Shown: positions 1-9,768 of the stretch, one piece after another | Numbering within the stretch: the first letter of the stretch is position 1 | How the letters are laid out: each line of letters starts with the position of its first letter | Source of the DNA: a virus | IMG/VR virus record: IMGVR_UViG_3300032294_002612 | Span: 62,001 to 126,000 of that record | DNA length: 64,000 nucleotides | Strand: one strand, 5' to 3' | Program-made: the position numbers and the translations under genes | Notes under the pieces: model-generated | What the model saw: only the letters and a program-made list of their open reading frames with translations | Database searches by the model: none | What the model was told of the DNA's origin: nothing

Positions 1-552
1 CCTAATTATACAAGTAGTGGTACAATATATGGAAATTTAATTTATTATAGTCCAGATAATTCAAATTTTGAGTCTGAATGGCCAAAACCATGTGAATATT
101 TTAATAACGAAATTTTAGCATCTGAATTTCCGGTAGAATTAAAAGGAATCAATGAATTAGGTATGTCTATACCATATATAATTTCATCAGGTATTTCTGG
201 ATATAATATAATTCAAAGCCTATTAAATACATCCACAGGTATGTCATCTGTCATTGATGGAAGTTTTTTTGAAAAAAGTAAATACGAATTTGCTGTAAAA
301 CAAAAAATAGTAACAGGAAATCAAATAGCCATTGTTGGTAATATAATCTCGTTGAATCCTTTAGCTACCTTATCTAGCCTCGCTCCATCGAAACTTATCG
401 GAACTTTCTTATTAGAAACTTCTGGAGATAGACAAAATTTAATAACATTTTTTAATAACTCTGATAATAACATCTATTATGTAGAATCAAAATCAAATAA
501 TCAATCAACTACTTATCAAGTTGATAATACAATTCATATTTGCGGGGAATAA
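1..552 (+). CDS. Virion structural protein, 3' end only
   Basis: The reading frame is open from the first base of the window, so this is the C-terminal part of a longer gene that begins upstream; the first internal ATG is at 163. The visible 183 residues are rich in Ser, Asn, Gly and Ile and resemble phage tail or baseplate beta-structured proteins, but I do not recognise a family. It lies 7 bp upstream of the first metzincin gene on the same strand, so it probably belongs to the same late virion operon. Confidence 0.7.
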   Translation, partial: PNYTSSGTIYGNLIYYSPDNSNFESEWPKPCEYFNNEILASEFPVELKGINELGMSIPYIISSGISGYNIIQSLLNTSTGMSSVIDGSFFEKSKYEFAVKQKIVTGNQIAIVGNIISLNPLATLSSLAPSKLIGTFLLETSGDRQNLITFFNNSDNNIYYVESKSNNQSTTYQVDNTIHICGE

Positions 553-559
553 TTTTAAT

Positions 560-2488
560 ATGCAATCAAAACCAAATTCAAAAAATGTAATTTATGTAAA
601 TTTTAATGGTGAAACTATTCAAAATAATGCAATTTTAGGTTCTCAATCATTAACAAATTATATTGGATGGGTGGCTTATGCAAATGAGTGGGATATTGAT
701 GGTACGATAATTACAGATAATAATAGAATTTCTAGTATAAAAGTGCCCCCCGCATCTGCTACGGGCTTAACAATTGACACTCAAAATATTTTAAAACAAT
801 TGGCTAATAAATATGATATATTTGACGTAAATGTCACAGATGAAAGAGGGGTTTATGAGAACGCAAGTGGATTCAAATGCATGCTAATCGTTACAGGAAG
901 ACCTTCTATAAACGAATTTAATCAACTCACTGCGGCAAATAACCGATCAGAAAATACTATATGGCCATATTCTTATAGAAGATTTATTTCCAATCCTTTA
1001 AATGATAGTTTTTCTTTTTGGTCAGCAGCTGGTTTAGCAGGAACAGCTAGTATTTTAGGAACCGTAATCGCTTCAAATTTATCTTTTGATATTTTTAAAC
1101 CAATGATTGCATTTCTTTGGGTTAATGCTCCAAATGCTGTTAGGAAGAAAATAAATGAAAATCAGTATGAAACAAATTTCATTCAAAGTTCCAGTCCAGC
1201 CGTAGTATTCAATACTCAAAAAATATCTCGTACAGCAGCTCATGAGGCTGGTCATCTTTTTGGTTTATGGCATGATAGTCAAATGCCAGATAAAGAATAT
1301 TATAATGGTCATAATGACTGGGCTCCAATAATGGGATGGCCAGGCACACGCCTACTTCAGCAATGGAGTAAAGGCGAGTATTTTGGCCACGTTCAAAGTG
1401 TTGCACCTCTTGGTGGACAAGGAAATATAAACTACAATTTTTTTGGATCTCCCCAAGATGATTTAATAATTATTGGAAGTCAACTCGGTTTTATAAAATC
1501 TCCTAAAAACAGTATATCAAAAACAAATGTTCGCGCGAGTGATTATGAAAAATATGAACTTATAGCAAATCAAGATGCATGTTGGTATAATATGGATAAT
1601 TTAGGTGTTTATAGTCGTGTAATTAGCCAGTCGGATGTTGTTACTTTTAATAATAAAAAAGTGATAGAAGGTATGATTGGTTTTCCAGGAGACTTCGAAA
1701 TAATAAAAATGGTGTTACAACGTGGAACATATAATTTTACAATAGACCCAATTTGGCATAACCCCGAATCAATGCTAGATATTAACATGCAAATTTTTAA
1801 TTGTCATTGTCATAAGGCCAAAGAAGATTCCGCAGTAAATTGTAATAAAGAAGATTTACCGACTACTTATCCAGAGAATATATCATCAGAAAATTTCCAA
1901 TGCATATCTTTTGATAATTGTTTGGATAAGTATAAATATGATAATTTTTTGGTCACTACCCCTCCAGATAATGATTTTAATGGTTTAACTGTAACAGTAA
2001 CATTACCTTATACCCAAATTGTGTATTTACGAATCGCAGGCGATAAACAAAACCCAATCGAAAATGGATGGTCAGTATATAGTTCAGTTGGTAAGTATTA
2101 TTTAGAAATAACAAAAAATGGAAATAATAACCCAGAAGCGTTCTTACAATCATCTAGTACCGCACCATTACCAGTATGTAATTGTGAAGAATATACATAT
2201 TGTGATGGCGGAAATAATAAAACAATAATCTTATTTACGCAAGAGGAAGGCGAGGCAAAAGGTACGTCCAATACAGCTGGAGCGCACATAAAAGAATATA
2301 CAGCCGTGTTGAATGGTGAGCCAAAAACTAAAAAATTTTTAGTATACGGAGGGCCTTTGAATATTAGTACCGACTGTGCTAAGGAGGGAAAATTTTGTCT
2401 TGATGTTTATGATAGCACAACTCAAAAATGTGTAAAACAAGAATTTGTTGTTGGTGGGGACTGGGAAAAGAAAAAAGAAATACAATAA
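560..2488 (+). CDS. Metzincin-type zinc protease, virion-associated
   Basis: A 642-residue protein with a zinc-protease core. The extended motif HEAGHLFGLWHD (about residues 228-239) supplies three zinc ligands and the catalytic Glu, and PIMGWPG about 30 residues later looks like a metzincin Met-turn. The C-terminal third is a beta-rich region with several Cys pairs. It is paralogous to the protein at 5990-7669: both share the protease core, a GFP-[GY]D-[FY]-[DE]-I-I-K segment and a C-terminal region ending CVKQ-F-V-VG. The start at 560 is preferred over an in-frame ATG at 521, which would overlap the upstream gene. Family knowledge suggests cleavage of cell-surface protein or virion maturation; the substrate is unknown. 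Confidence 0.8.
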   Translation: MQSKPNSKNVIYVNFNGETIQNNAILGSQSLTNYIGWVAYANEWDIDGTIITDNNRISSIKVPPASATGLTIDTQNILKQLANKYDIFDVNVTDERGVYENASGFKCMLIVTGRPSINEFNQLTAANNRSENTIWPYSYRRFISNPLNDSFSFWSAAGLAGTASILGTVIASNLSFDIFKPMIAFLWVNAPNAVRKKINENQYETNFIQSSSPAVVFNTQKISRTAAHEAGHLFGLWHDSQMPDKEYYNGHNDWAPIMGWPGTRLLQQWSKGEYFGHVQSVAPLGGQGNINYNFFGSPQDDLIIIGSQLGFIKSPKNSISKTNVRASDYEKYELIANQDACWYNMDNLGVYSRVISQSDVVTFNNKKVIEGMIGFPGDFEIIKMVLQRGTYNFTIDPIWHNPESMLDINMQIFNCHCHKAKEDSAVNCNKEDLPTTYPENISSENFQCISFDNCLDKYKYDNFLVTTPPDNDFNGLTVTVTLPYTQIVYLRIAGDKQNPIENGWSVYSSVGKYYLEITKNGNNNPEAFLQSSSTAPLPVCNCEEYTYCDGGNNKTIILFTQEEGEAKGTSNTAGAHIKEYTAVLNGEPKTKKFLVYGGPLNISTDCAKEGKFCLDVYDSTTQKCVKQEFVVGGDWEKKKEIQ

Positions 2489-2491
2489 ATT

Positions 2492-5400
2492 ATGAAACCA
2501 GTATTTATAAAATATCAAAATTTAGGAAAAAATCTTAAAAATAATGATTTTACAATTTACTCTGATAAAGGTGTAGCTCTACCAAGCGGATTAAATTCGG
2601 ATCAATTATTAGCTGGTTCAATTGTTCAAATACCAGATGACGCTAGTAAAGTTTTTGTTACTCCAGGTATTTATGATTTAATTGCAAGTGGAAATTCTAT
2701 TCCACAATTATCAGGATTAAGATTTGCTAAAAATCAAAATATTCAAATTTCAATTCCAGGCCTAACTAATTATGATTATATATCAAGCCTTTCCGGCTTT
2801 GGAAGAACAAATAGTAGTTTAGATTCTGCAAGCTTAAATGAAGATGGGACTGTTATTATAGTAGGATCAACGCAAACATTTCTTAATGGTACTGGTATAT
2901 ATATTTATACTAGGACTGGCAATACAGGTAATTGGAATCTAAAACAAACTATTCTCCACCCAGCAAATCCAGGGTTTTTTGGAAGAACCACGGCTATAAA
3001 CAACAATGGGTCATTATTTTTAACAACTTCCAATGATGGAAATGGATATTTATTTATTTATACGGGATCATCAAACAATGGATGGAATTTAAAACAAGTT
3101 ATAACTGGAAGTGGTTCTCGTTATGGATTTTTTTCTGCTATAAATGGTTCTGGAAATATAATTGCTGTAAGCGCTGGATTTCAGGATAATTCCACAAGCG
3201 AAAGAAAAATTTATATTTATACTGGAAATAACACAAGTAATTGGTCTTTAAAACAAGTCGTTACTGGAAACTTCGGTTTTAATTTTGGGCATTTATCAAT
3301 AAATAATGATGGTTCGACTATTGTTGCAAGCGATGGTGTTCAAAACAATAGAGCTTTTGTTTATACTGGATATAAAGAAATAGGATGGAGATTAGCGAAT
3401 ATCATTTCTGGAAATTTAACCACTACAAGCATAAATGAAGATGGAAGTATAATATTACTTAATAATTATTTTAATGATGGATCAATCAAAATTTATACCG
3501 GAGACGCTTCAAAAGCACAATGGGTATTAAAACAAACTATTTCTGGGGATTTTAATGCATCACTTGGTCGAAGCTCAAAAATAACAAATAATATGATATT
3601 AGCTTCTGCTCCAAATATTGGTAAAATATATTTATATACTGGATCAAAAAATTTAGGATGGTCTTCTTTTAAAGAATTTCAAGAAGATCAACATGCTCAA
3701 TTTGGAGGCTCTGTTGATATTAATAAAAATGGAGAAGCTATAGCTACATTAAGAATTCCTAGAGTTGGAGATGGTGGATCTTATACAGCTAGTATAAATT
3801 TTTACAGTTATACATCAAAAACAGGAATTATAAATTATATTTCAAATGATAAAAATTACGGATTATGGAGAAATCCGGTAATGAGAAGATGGATTATTTC
3901 AGATTATAATAGAATTGGTTTAAATTTAACAAGCCCTGTTAATTCATTTATTACTCCAGAAAACGGTTCATTACAAGATAATTTTAACGGAACGGCTAAT
4001 TGGGAAGGTAATATTAATATAACACAAATAGACAATAAACTGCGCGTTTATAATACTCCAGGAATTACAGGTTTTGCTGGAACATACACGAGTGGAACTT
4101 TTATGATTCAAGGAACTCCAAGAGTTGGATTCCAAAATGATCAAAATCCTAACTTTTATATTTATAAAAATGATTCGCCAAGTGCTTGGAGAGCGGTAGA
4201 ATATCCAGCAGATTATGCTTATACAGCTTTTACATGGTATAGCCGAACAGGTACACAGGGCGTACAAGAAGATCAAGGTGAGTATCCTCAAGTAGATAGG
4301 TGGAGACTTGGCGATAATTCTGTTATGAGGCCACCGCCAGTAACAGATGAAGCGCTCCCACTTCCAGAAATGAACTTTGGCCATTGTGCGGGCAATACTC
4401 TAATTTATCCAATTTACACATATCAAGCGGATAGTTCCGACCCCACAATAGATAATATAAAATTTTACCCAGGTGGGGTATTGAGTTCGAGTGGGACAAG
4501 TGATTTATTTTCTGAAAATTTAAGTATAATATTTCCAAATTTAATTAATGTTTATTTTGATAAACAATTTTTTTATACAAATTTAGTAAAAGGTTCTAGA
4601 TATTTATTATTTAAGTCTATTAATAATAAACAGGTAGATAATTTCTATATAACAAAAACCTTACAAAATTATAACAGTGGTTATTTTTATTGGGAAGCGG
4701 GCTTTGATTACGTGCCTAATACTGGCATCAATACATTACAACAGGCTCGTAAAGTTTATACTCCCGTAGGAAATAATATTAGTGGGTTAAAAAATATATC
4801 TATTAATTTAAATCCATTGTATTTAAATCAAAAATTTGGAGAAGAATCAGATTTACAACTTGCAACTTTAAATTCTGGAGATAATATATATATAGATATA
4901 CAACCAAATATATCAGGATTTGAAAATATTGATAATATATATAAATATACAGTTGTCGATAGTATTCCACAAACTTTAGATACGGTATTTTCTAAAAATA
5001 TTAGCACTCCATTTACTGGAATTAATAATGCTAATCTTTTTAATATTAATCCAACTGGAAATATTGCAGATATTATCACTAATAAACCCATTGTAATTCG
5101 CGTTTCTGGTAATTGGCGTAATACTTCTGCCGAATGGCTATCAAGTCCAGATCAAATTGATTGGGAGAATTTTCTATTAACTGGTTCTGGTAATAATAGA
5201 ATTAATAGCCTTAATATTGGTAGTGGAATATTTACATATAGCGGTTTTGCGCCTTATCAATATTTGAAAATTCAAAATATTACAGGGGCTAATAGAAGTG
5301 GTAATATAAATGTCTCTATTACCTATTCAACCCCAGATCCTTCTCAAAACACAGGCCTATTCCACTGTTTAAGTGGCGAAAATTATATTTTTGCAAGCCC

Positions 5401-5983
5401 ACAATTTAATATTTCTGAAGCTAGATGCTGGCAGACTGGAACTAATATATGGTCAGTTTTAGACTCCGAATTTAATTACGTTGGTATTCAAAACTGTGCA
5501 ACAAATTCTGGAGTTTTACCATCAAAATATTGGTTTACAGGGGTATGGTCATGGTTTATTGGCAATAGATTTTCAAATTTAAGATTTACGAAACTATATT
5601 CGCATAATCCATCATTTAATTTTTCCGGATTAAATGAGGACTATATATTAGACTATAAATCTGATTTTAATCCGGCTTTGTTCTCTGGATTACAAACAGG
5701 AACAAAAGGGAAGACATTTATTTTCACAGATTCTAATATAGGGTTATCTTTGACTGGTACAATAACTGCAAAATCAACAGGTTTTATTGGCGGTGTTATA
5801 AATAGTAATACAACTCAAACTTTAAACATATCTTCATTTCAAATGCGCAGTTTAAGTGGTAATTACGTATTATCTATAATTTATAATGATTTCGTATATG
5901 AGGTTTTATACACTGGGGGTAATAACGCAAATTATACTAAATATTCATTATTAAATTCTGAATATAGTTGTAACTTTAATTAA
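2492..5983 (+). CDS. Large tail protein with beta-propeller-like repeats
   Basis: A 1163-residue protein starting 3 bp after the upstream stop. Residues about 100-430 contain at least six repeats with the core [FIY]-[IV]-Y-TG-(N/S)-x-GW-x-LKQ-[VIT]-I-[ST]-G followed by N-x-[DN]-G-[ST], the spacing expected of FG-GAP or kelch-like beta-propeller blades. The remainder is Asn/Ser/Gly-rich beta-structured sequence typical of baseplate or fibre proteins. It sits between two paralogous metalloproteases, so the three products probably form one host-contact or penetration module. The function is inferred from composition and context. Confidence 0.7.
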   Translation: MKPVFIKYQNLGKNLKNNDFTIYSDKGVALPSGLNSDQLLAGSIVQIPDDASKVFVTPGIYDLIASGNSIPQLSGLRFAKNQNIQISIPGLTNYDYISSLSGFGRTNSSLDSASLNEDGTVIIVGSTQTFLNGTGIYIYTRTGNTGNWNLKQTILHPANPGFFGRTTAINNNGSLFLTTSNDGNGYLFIYTGSSNNGWNLKQVITGSGSRYGFFSAINGSGNIIAVSAGFQDNSTSERKIYIYTGNNTSNWSLKQVVTGNFGFNFGHLSINNDGSTIVASDGVQNNRAFVYTGYKEIGWRLANIISGNLTTTSINEDGSIILLNNYFNDGSIKIYTGDASKAQWVLKQTISGDFNASLGRSSKITNNMILASAPNIGKIYLYTGSKNLGWSSFKEFQEDQHAQFGGSVDINKNGEAIATLRIPRVGDGGSYTASINFYSYTSKTGIINYISNDKNYGLWRNPVMRRWIISDYNRIGLNLTSPVNSFITPENGSLQDNFNGTANWEGNINITQIDNKLRVYNTPGITGFAGTYTSGTFMIQGTPRVGFQNDQNPNFYIYKNDSPSAWRAVEYPADYAYTAFTWYSRTGTQGVQEDQGEYPQVDRWRLGDNSVMRPPPVTDEALPLPEMNFGHCAGNTLIYPIYTYQADSSDPTIDNIKFYPGGVLSSSGTSDLFSENLSIIFPNLINVYFDKQFFYTNLVKGSRYLLFKSINNKQVDNFYITKTLQNYNSGYFYWEAGFDYVPNTGINTLQQARKVYTPVGNNISGLKNISINLNPLYLNQKFGEESDLQLATLNSGDNIYIDIQPNISGFENIDNIYKYTVVDSIPQTLDTVFSKNISTPFTGINNANLFNINPTGNIADIITNKPIVIRVSGNWRNTSAEWLSSPDQIDWENFLLTGSGNNRINSLNIGSGIFTYSGFAPYQYLKIQNITGANRSGNINVSITYSTPDPSQNTGLFHCLSGENYIFASPQFNISEARCWQTGTNIWSVLDSEFNYVGIQNCATNSGVLPSKYWFTGVWSWFIGNRFSNLRFTKLYSHNPSFNFSGLNEDYILDYKSDFNPALFSGLQTGTKGKTFIFTDSNIGLSLTGTITAKSTGFIGGVINSNTTQTLNISSFQMRSLSGNYVLSIIYNDFVYEVLYTGGNNANYTKYSLLNSEYSCNFN

Positions 5984-5989
5984 AATTAT

Positions 5990-7669
5990 ATGAAAAATCT
6001 AAAAGTAAGAATTATAACAAGTGAAGTAAAAATACCTAACATTAGTAGATTTTCATCACTATATGCTGTATCATTTACTCATCGCCAAGCTGATGGTAGT
6101 GATAATATAAGCAAAAAGAACAGTTGGGCTAGTGAAGAAGAATTTATTAATTGGAGTCAATATATTGACGAAGGAACTGAAACAGATGATTTTATCGTGC
6201 CAGCTAGCGCAGTAAATCCACAACCAGCTATAACACAAATTCAAGACTATTTAAGTGAAATTTTTTATTTAGATATCTCGACAGCAACAGAAATATCTTC
6301 TGATTTTGATGTTAAAAATATTATATTATTAAGCAAAGAAAATTATGACCCAACCTCTTCCACTTTTCAAGGATTAGGCCGAAAATTTTGGGCATTTAAA
6401 AGATGGGTATGGAGACAAAGAAGGGGTCCGTTGAATTATAGTGGTTCATTAATACCTGTTGGAGGTGGTCAGGCCAATAAGAGGCACGGATTAGCTTGGA
6501 TATTTTCTGAAAATCTTTTTGATAGTTTATACACTCCAGGAGTAGTACACGAATTAGGACATCTTTATGGCCTAGACCATTGGGGTGATGAAAGGCATCC
6601 AGAATCCTGGAAAAAAAGTGATACTAGTTACTACCAAATTAATCCATATTGGGGGGCAATAATGGGACTCCCTTTAGGTAATCCAACTATACAATGGTCT
6701 AATGGTAACTATTTACCAATTTGGCCAAAGGGTCGTGGGCAGGATGATATAGATGTTATATCAAATTATGCGGATTTTAAAAAACCACCATTAAATAAAA
6801 ATGCCCAATCACTCTTTTTTAATAACGTAAGAGAAAGAAAAAAAGATAAAAAAATGGCCAGGATTTTTAAAGATACTTCAAATCCACAAACTGGTTTAAT
6901 TGGCTTTCCATACGATTATGATATAATTAAAATTTTTGTTCCAGCCGGTGGTTCTTCTATATCTATAAAACCAGTTAATAATAAAAATCGATCTGCGGAT
7001 TTTGATTTTGATATCTTATATTGTGATTGTGAATTAGATAAGAAAAAATCTCAAATTACAATGGACAATAAATTTGAAGAATTCTGGACCCCAGAAGGAG
7101 AAAATAAAATCGTTAGAAAAATTGCTATAAATAATGATGATAAATATGTAGCTAGAAGCGGTCATGATGACGAATCTAATTCTAGCCTTACTTTGTCAAT
7201 TAATACAGAGTATGATAGTCTTTTATATGTAAGAGTAAGGGGTGATTATAAAAATCCAGTTGATAAAGACGAAGAAAAACCAACTCAAAATGATAAGGGG
7301 CAGGATCGATATGGATCTTTGGGAAGATATAAAATAGAAGCGATAACAATAGGTGATGCGTTTCATGATGATATTCCAAATGCCCATTGTGAAAGATTTA
7401 ATATATGTATAGATGGCCAAACAAAAGAAATGACTTTATTTGTTCAAGATGAAAAAGATGAACAAATAAACGGAAATGAATTAGGAATTAATATTCTTGA
7501 ACTACCTTGTATTATTAATGGTGAAACAAAAACAAAAAGATTCTTAGTAATAGGGCCATCCTTACCGTTAGACTCACCGGAAACACCAGGTAGATTTTAT
7601 TTAAAAGTCTCGAAAGATGGGCAATGTGTTAAACAAGCTTTTGTAGTAGGTATTCACTCAGAATCTTGA
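5990..7669 (+). CDS. Second metzincin-type zinc protease, virion-associated
   Basis: A 559-residue paralogue of the 560-2488 product. The zinc motif HELGHLYGLDH lies at about residues 187-197 and a Met-turn-like GAIMGLP follows about 30 residues later. Downstream is a conserved GFPYDYDIIKI block, then a C-terminal domain ending with CVKQAFVVG as in the paralogue. The gene starts 6 bp after the propeller gene and is the last of the + strand virion run; the next genes are convergent. Having two proteases of the same family in one tail operon is unusual and may reflect duplication followed by specialisation. Confidence 0.8.
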   Translation: MKNLKVRIITSEVKIPNISRFSSLYAVSFTHRQADGSDNISKKNSWASEEEFINWSQYIDEGTETDDFIVPASAVNPQPAITQIQDYLSEIFYLDISTATEISSDFDVKNIILLSKENYDPTSSTFQGLGRKFWAFKRWVWRQRRGPLNYSGSLIPVGGGQANKRHGLAWIFSENLFDSLYTPGVVHELGHLYGLDHWGDERHPESWKKSDTSYYQINPYWGAIMGLPLGNPTIQWSNGNYLPIWPKGRGQDDIDVISNYADFKKPPLNKNAQSLFFNNVRERKKDKKMARIFKDTSNPQTGLIGFPYDYDIIKIFVPAGGSSISIKPVNNKNRSADFDFDILYCDCELDKKKSQITMDNKFEEFWTPEGENKIVRKIAINNDDKYVARSGHDDESNSSLTLSINTEYDSLLYVRVRGDYKNPVDKDEEKPTQNDKGQDRYGSLGRYKIEAITIGDAFHDDIPNAHCERFNICIDGQTKEMTLFVQDEKDEQINGNELGINILELPCIINGETKTKRFLVIGPSLPLDSPETPGRFYLKVSKDGQCVKQAFVVGIHSES

Positions 7670-7713
7670 ATTAAAAAGTTAAATACACTTATCAATATTA
7701 TTATATAAATATA

Positions 7714-7866
7714 TTATTCTTTTTCGAATAACTTAATAGTAATTAAACTATCAAAAGATTCAATAGACCACTCATCTAAAGTTAATTCTACCCCATCATA
7801 TTCAAAAATCACTTTTGCTTTTGGGTTTTCTTCTTCAAGTAATTCAATTAAATCTTTAATTTTCAT
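7714..7866 (-). CDS. Small acidic protein, 50 residues
   Basis: A short complete frame beginning MKIKDLIELLEEENP and ending IKLFEKE. The N-terminal helix and EYDG beta-hairpin pattern resembles small phage proteins of unknown function. Its start overlaps the end of the upstream gene (7856-8068) by 11 bp, which supports translational coupling and hence that it is real. No function is assigned. Confidence 0.6.
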   Translation of the reverse strand: MKIKDLIELLEEENPKAKVIFEYDGVELTLDEWSIESFDSLITIKLFEKE

Positions 7867-8068
7867 AATTAAAATAATCTCTGGCGGCCTCTAGATATCC
7901 TTCATTATCAAGATACTGCCTTAAGGCTTGAAAATCGTCACCAGATAATGCTCCTTTTACACGTACTTCGATATCATAGCCATCACTTCCAACAGGGCGA
8001 ATTCCTATATCAAAATGACGCCCTTTAAAGGTTAATTTTGTATAATATGTATTATCTTTAGTTTTCAT
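7856..8068 (-). CDS. Small conserved-looking protein, 70 residues
   Basis: Encodes MKTKDNTYYTKLTFKGRHFDI and onwards, a beta-strand-rich N-terminus followed by a helix. I do not recognise it. It follows the serine tRNA in the same direction and overlaps the 50-residue gene downstream. Confidence 0.65.
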   Translation of the reverse strand: MKTKDNTYYTKLTFKGRHFDIGIRPVGSDGYDIEVRVKGALSGDDFQALRQYLDNEGYLEAARDYFNYEN

Positions 8069-8077
8069 ATAAAATTA

Positions 8078-8164
8078 TGGAAGGAATAGGATTTGAACCT
8101 ACGGAGGCTTTTAAACCTCGGAGCTTTAGCAAAGTCCTGCCTTAAACCACTCAGCCACCCTTCC
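8078..8164 (-). tRNA. tRNA-Ser(GCU)
   Basis: A class II tRNA with acceptor GGAAGGG/TTCCTTCC-type pairing, a long variable arm (GAGG...CCTC) and T-loop TTCAAAT. The anticodon loop TTGCTAA gives GCU. The anticodon stem has one A-C mismatch. CCA is not encoded. It abuts the stop codon of the GMP-reductase-like gene. Confidence 0.85.
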
Positions 8165-9160
8165 TTATTGTTTAATTTCAAATACTCCATTTCCAATAAA
8201 TTTTGTTAAAGTTGGGTGTCCACTATAGCTCACAGCACTACTAATTCCACCCCATAAGTCAGATACGAGTTTATCCAAACTTTCAAGATGTTCAGGATTA
8301 ATATCTTTTTCTTTTCCTTCGCTATGCCTTTCAGCAACGCCTTTAGAGAGAATTTGCTGAAATTCAGAAGCTCCACCCCAAAACTTATAAAGTTCATCAA
8401 TAACATGTTGAGCTTCTTTTGCATGAGCAAAATATCCACCCATCATCACATAGTCAGCGCCAGCGCCAAAAGCTTTTGCAGCACAGGCTGGATTGGCAAC
8501 CCCACCATCTGCCACAAGAATTAAATTGCTATTATTTTCTTCGATCCAGTCGGCACACTCTTTAATTTCTGTTATTTGTCCACGGTTATAGCCCGTCATT
8601 CCTTTCGTATTACAAACGCTACCACTTGCGATACCACACCGAAAGTAAATAGGAATACCAAAATAATCAGATAGTGCTTGATAATCTGGCAGAATACTAG
8701 AACTATGTATATTTCCCAACATTATTTTTTTGATTTGTTTTCCAGATTTATGATAAATTTGAGAAGTAAATTCTAATACTTCTGACATATACCCATTAGC
8801 TACATCAATAATAATATTTTCTACACCTTGATGAATAATAGCTTCAATATTTTCTAAATCTTTTAATCCAACCGAAACCCAAAGCCTTTTAACAGAAGTC
8901 TCTGGATTTTTCATATTAAGAAATACGTCGTTAATTAATTTAAGACGATCTTGAATAGTCGAATCAAAACGGTGCAAACATACTGTCAGTCCGAGATCAA
9001 GAGCCTTGTTAGCAAAAATTTGCCCAATAATAGATTGCATTGGACTAACAATAATTCTTTCTAATTCCTGATTAATTTCTTTCCTAGATTTAACTTCGGT
9101 TGGTTGGGCAATCAAATTTACATCATCATAGTAAATTGATTTAGAGTTTAATAGTATCAT
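8165..9160 (-). CDS. guaC: GMP reductase / IMP dehydrogenase family enzyme
   Basis: A 331-residue TIM-barrel protein of the IMPDH/GMPR family. The catalytic loop is GSVCNTKGMTGYNRGQ (about residues 180-195); the active Cys and the following residues look more like GMP reductase than IMPDH. The phosphate-binding segments DGGVANPACAAKAFGAGADY and MMGG follow, and there is no CBS domain, which also fits GuaC. GMP reductase converts GMP to IMP with NADPH, so a phage copy would rebalance purine pools. The upstream 88-residue gene overlaps its start by 4 bp. The GuaB versus GuaC distinction is moderately sure. Confidence 0.85.
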   Translation of the reverse strand: MILLNSKSIYYDDVNLIAQPTEVKSRKEINQELERIIVSPMQSIIGQIFANKALDLGLTVCLHRFDSTIQDRLKLINDVFLNMKNPETSVKRLWVSVGLKDLENIEAIIHQGVENIIIDVANGYMSEVLEFTSQIYHKSGKQIKKIMLGNIHSSSILPDYQALSDYFGIPIYFRCGIASGSVCNTKGMTGYNRGQITEIKECADWIEENNSNLILVADGGVANPACAAKAFGAGADYVMMGGYFAHAKEAQHVIDELYKFWGGASEFQQILSKGVAERHSEGKEKDINPEHLESLDKLVSDLWGGISSAVSYSGHPTLTKFIGNGVFEIKQ

Positions 9161-9423
9161 AGAGATTTTACGGTAAGAAAGTTATCATTCCAATTTACAA
9201 AATCACGAATTTCATCACTCAATTTTTGTTCAAATTGGTCGATAAGCCATATTTCATTTTGGCCTTCTTTTTGCATTGTATTATATGCGGAAAGCATAGA
9301 GTCCGAAAGTTCTTCTTTGGGAATCGTAAGAAGCCACAAAATAGCTTGATTAAATTGTGAGTCACCAAGATACCCAGACATTTGCTGTTGAGTTATTTTT
9401 AGAGGTTCTTTTTTCTTTTTCAT
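9157..9423 (-). CDS. Small protein, 88 residues
   Basis: Starts MKKKKEPLKITQQQMSGYLGD. An in-frame extension upstream would run into the leucine tRNA, so the ATG at 9423 is the credible start. The sequence is helical and acidic toward the C-terminus with no recognised domain. It is translationally coupled (4 bp overlap) to the GMP-reductase-like gene. Confidence 0.65.
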   Translation of the reverse strand: MKKKKEPLKITQQQMSGYLGDSQFNQAILWLLTIPKEELSDSMLSAYNTMQKEGQNEIWLIDQFEQKLSDEIRDFVNWNDNFLTVKSL

Positions 9424-9477
9424 TTTACTACAATATATTTTACAACTTAGTTTATTAAAAAGCAATTTTAATTTGTA

Positions 9478-9553
9478 TGGTAGCGCAGGTGGGACTCGAA
9501 CCCACACTTGACAGATTTTAAGTCTGTTGTCTCTGCCGTTGGACTACTGCGCC
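9478..9553 (-). tRNA. tRNA-Leu(UAA), short variable arm
   Basis: A full cloverleaf: acceptor GGCGCAG/CTGCGCT, anticodon stem ACAGA/TCTGT with loop CTTAAAA (anticodon UAA), T-arm GTGGG-TTCGAGT-CCCAC and encoded CCA. The variable region is only 5 nt (CAAGT), so the molecule is class I, whereas bacterial tRNA-Leu is normally class II. Confidence 0.88.
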
Positions 9554-9597
9554 ATATTTTTAGTATATGTATTTTTGATAAAAAATCAAGAGAAAAA

Positions 9598-9674
9598 TGG
9601 CGTTCCCAACAGGGCTCGAACCTGTAACTTACAGCTTAGAAGGCTGTTACTCTATCCAGTTGAGTTATGGGAAC
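9598..9674 (-). tRNA. tRNA-Arg(UCU)
   Basis: Acceptor GTTCCCA/TGGGAAC, anticodon stem ACAGC/GCTGT with loop CTTCTAA (UCU), T-loop TTCGAGC, discriminator G and encoded CCA. UCU reads AGA/AGG codons, which are common in AT-rich phage genes. Confidence 0.93.
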
Positions 9675-9679
9675 AAAAT

Positions 9680-9754
9680 TATTAATAGATTCGGAATGAG
9701 ACACTGAATTCTAATTAAATAGAATGATCGTTTGAATTCCAACATCTATTAATA
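9680..9754. ncRNA. Structured repeat unit 1 (bridge-RNA-like)
   Basis: First of four tandem units. Outer stem P1 is an 11-bp perfect inverted repeat (TATTAATAGAT/ATCTATTAATA). Inside is P2 (GGAAT/ATTCC), then a symmetric internal loop, then P3 (ATTCTA/TAGAAT, loop ATTAAA). On the + strand both loop strands read AATGA-N5-TGAATT, with N5 = GACAC and TCGTT. The transcribed strand is not certain: the neighbouring DEDD gene is on the minus strand, but the + strand would give tandem GA/AG pairs beside both stems. Confidence 0.75.
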
Positions 9755-9768
9755 AATTTATATAAAGG

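Noticed and set aside
3971-4384. Minus-strand frame of 137 codons
   Set aside because: Antisense shadow of the propeller tail gene; composition is Ile/Ser-rich noise.
9424-9507. Extended N-terminus for 9157-9423
   Set aside because: The extra 28 codons would be translated from the tRNA-Leu 3' end.
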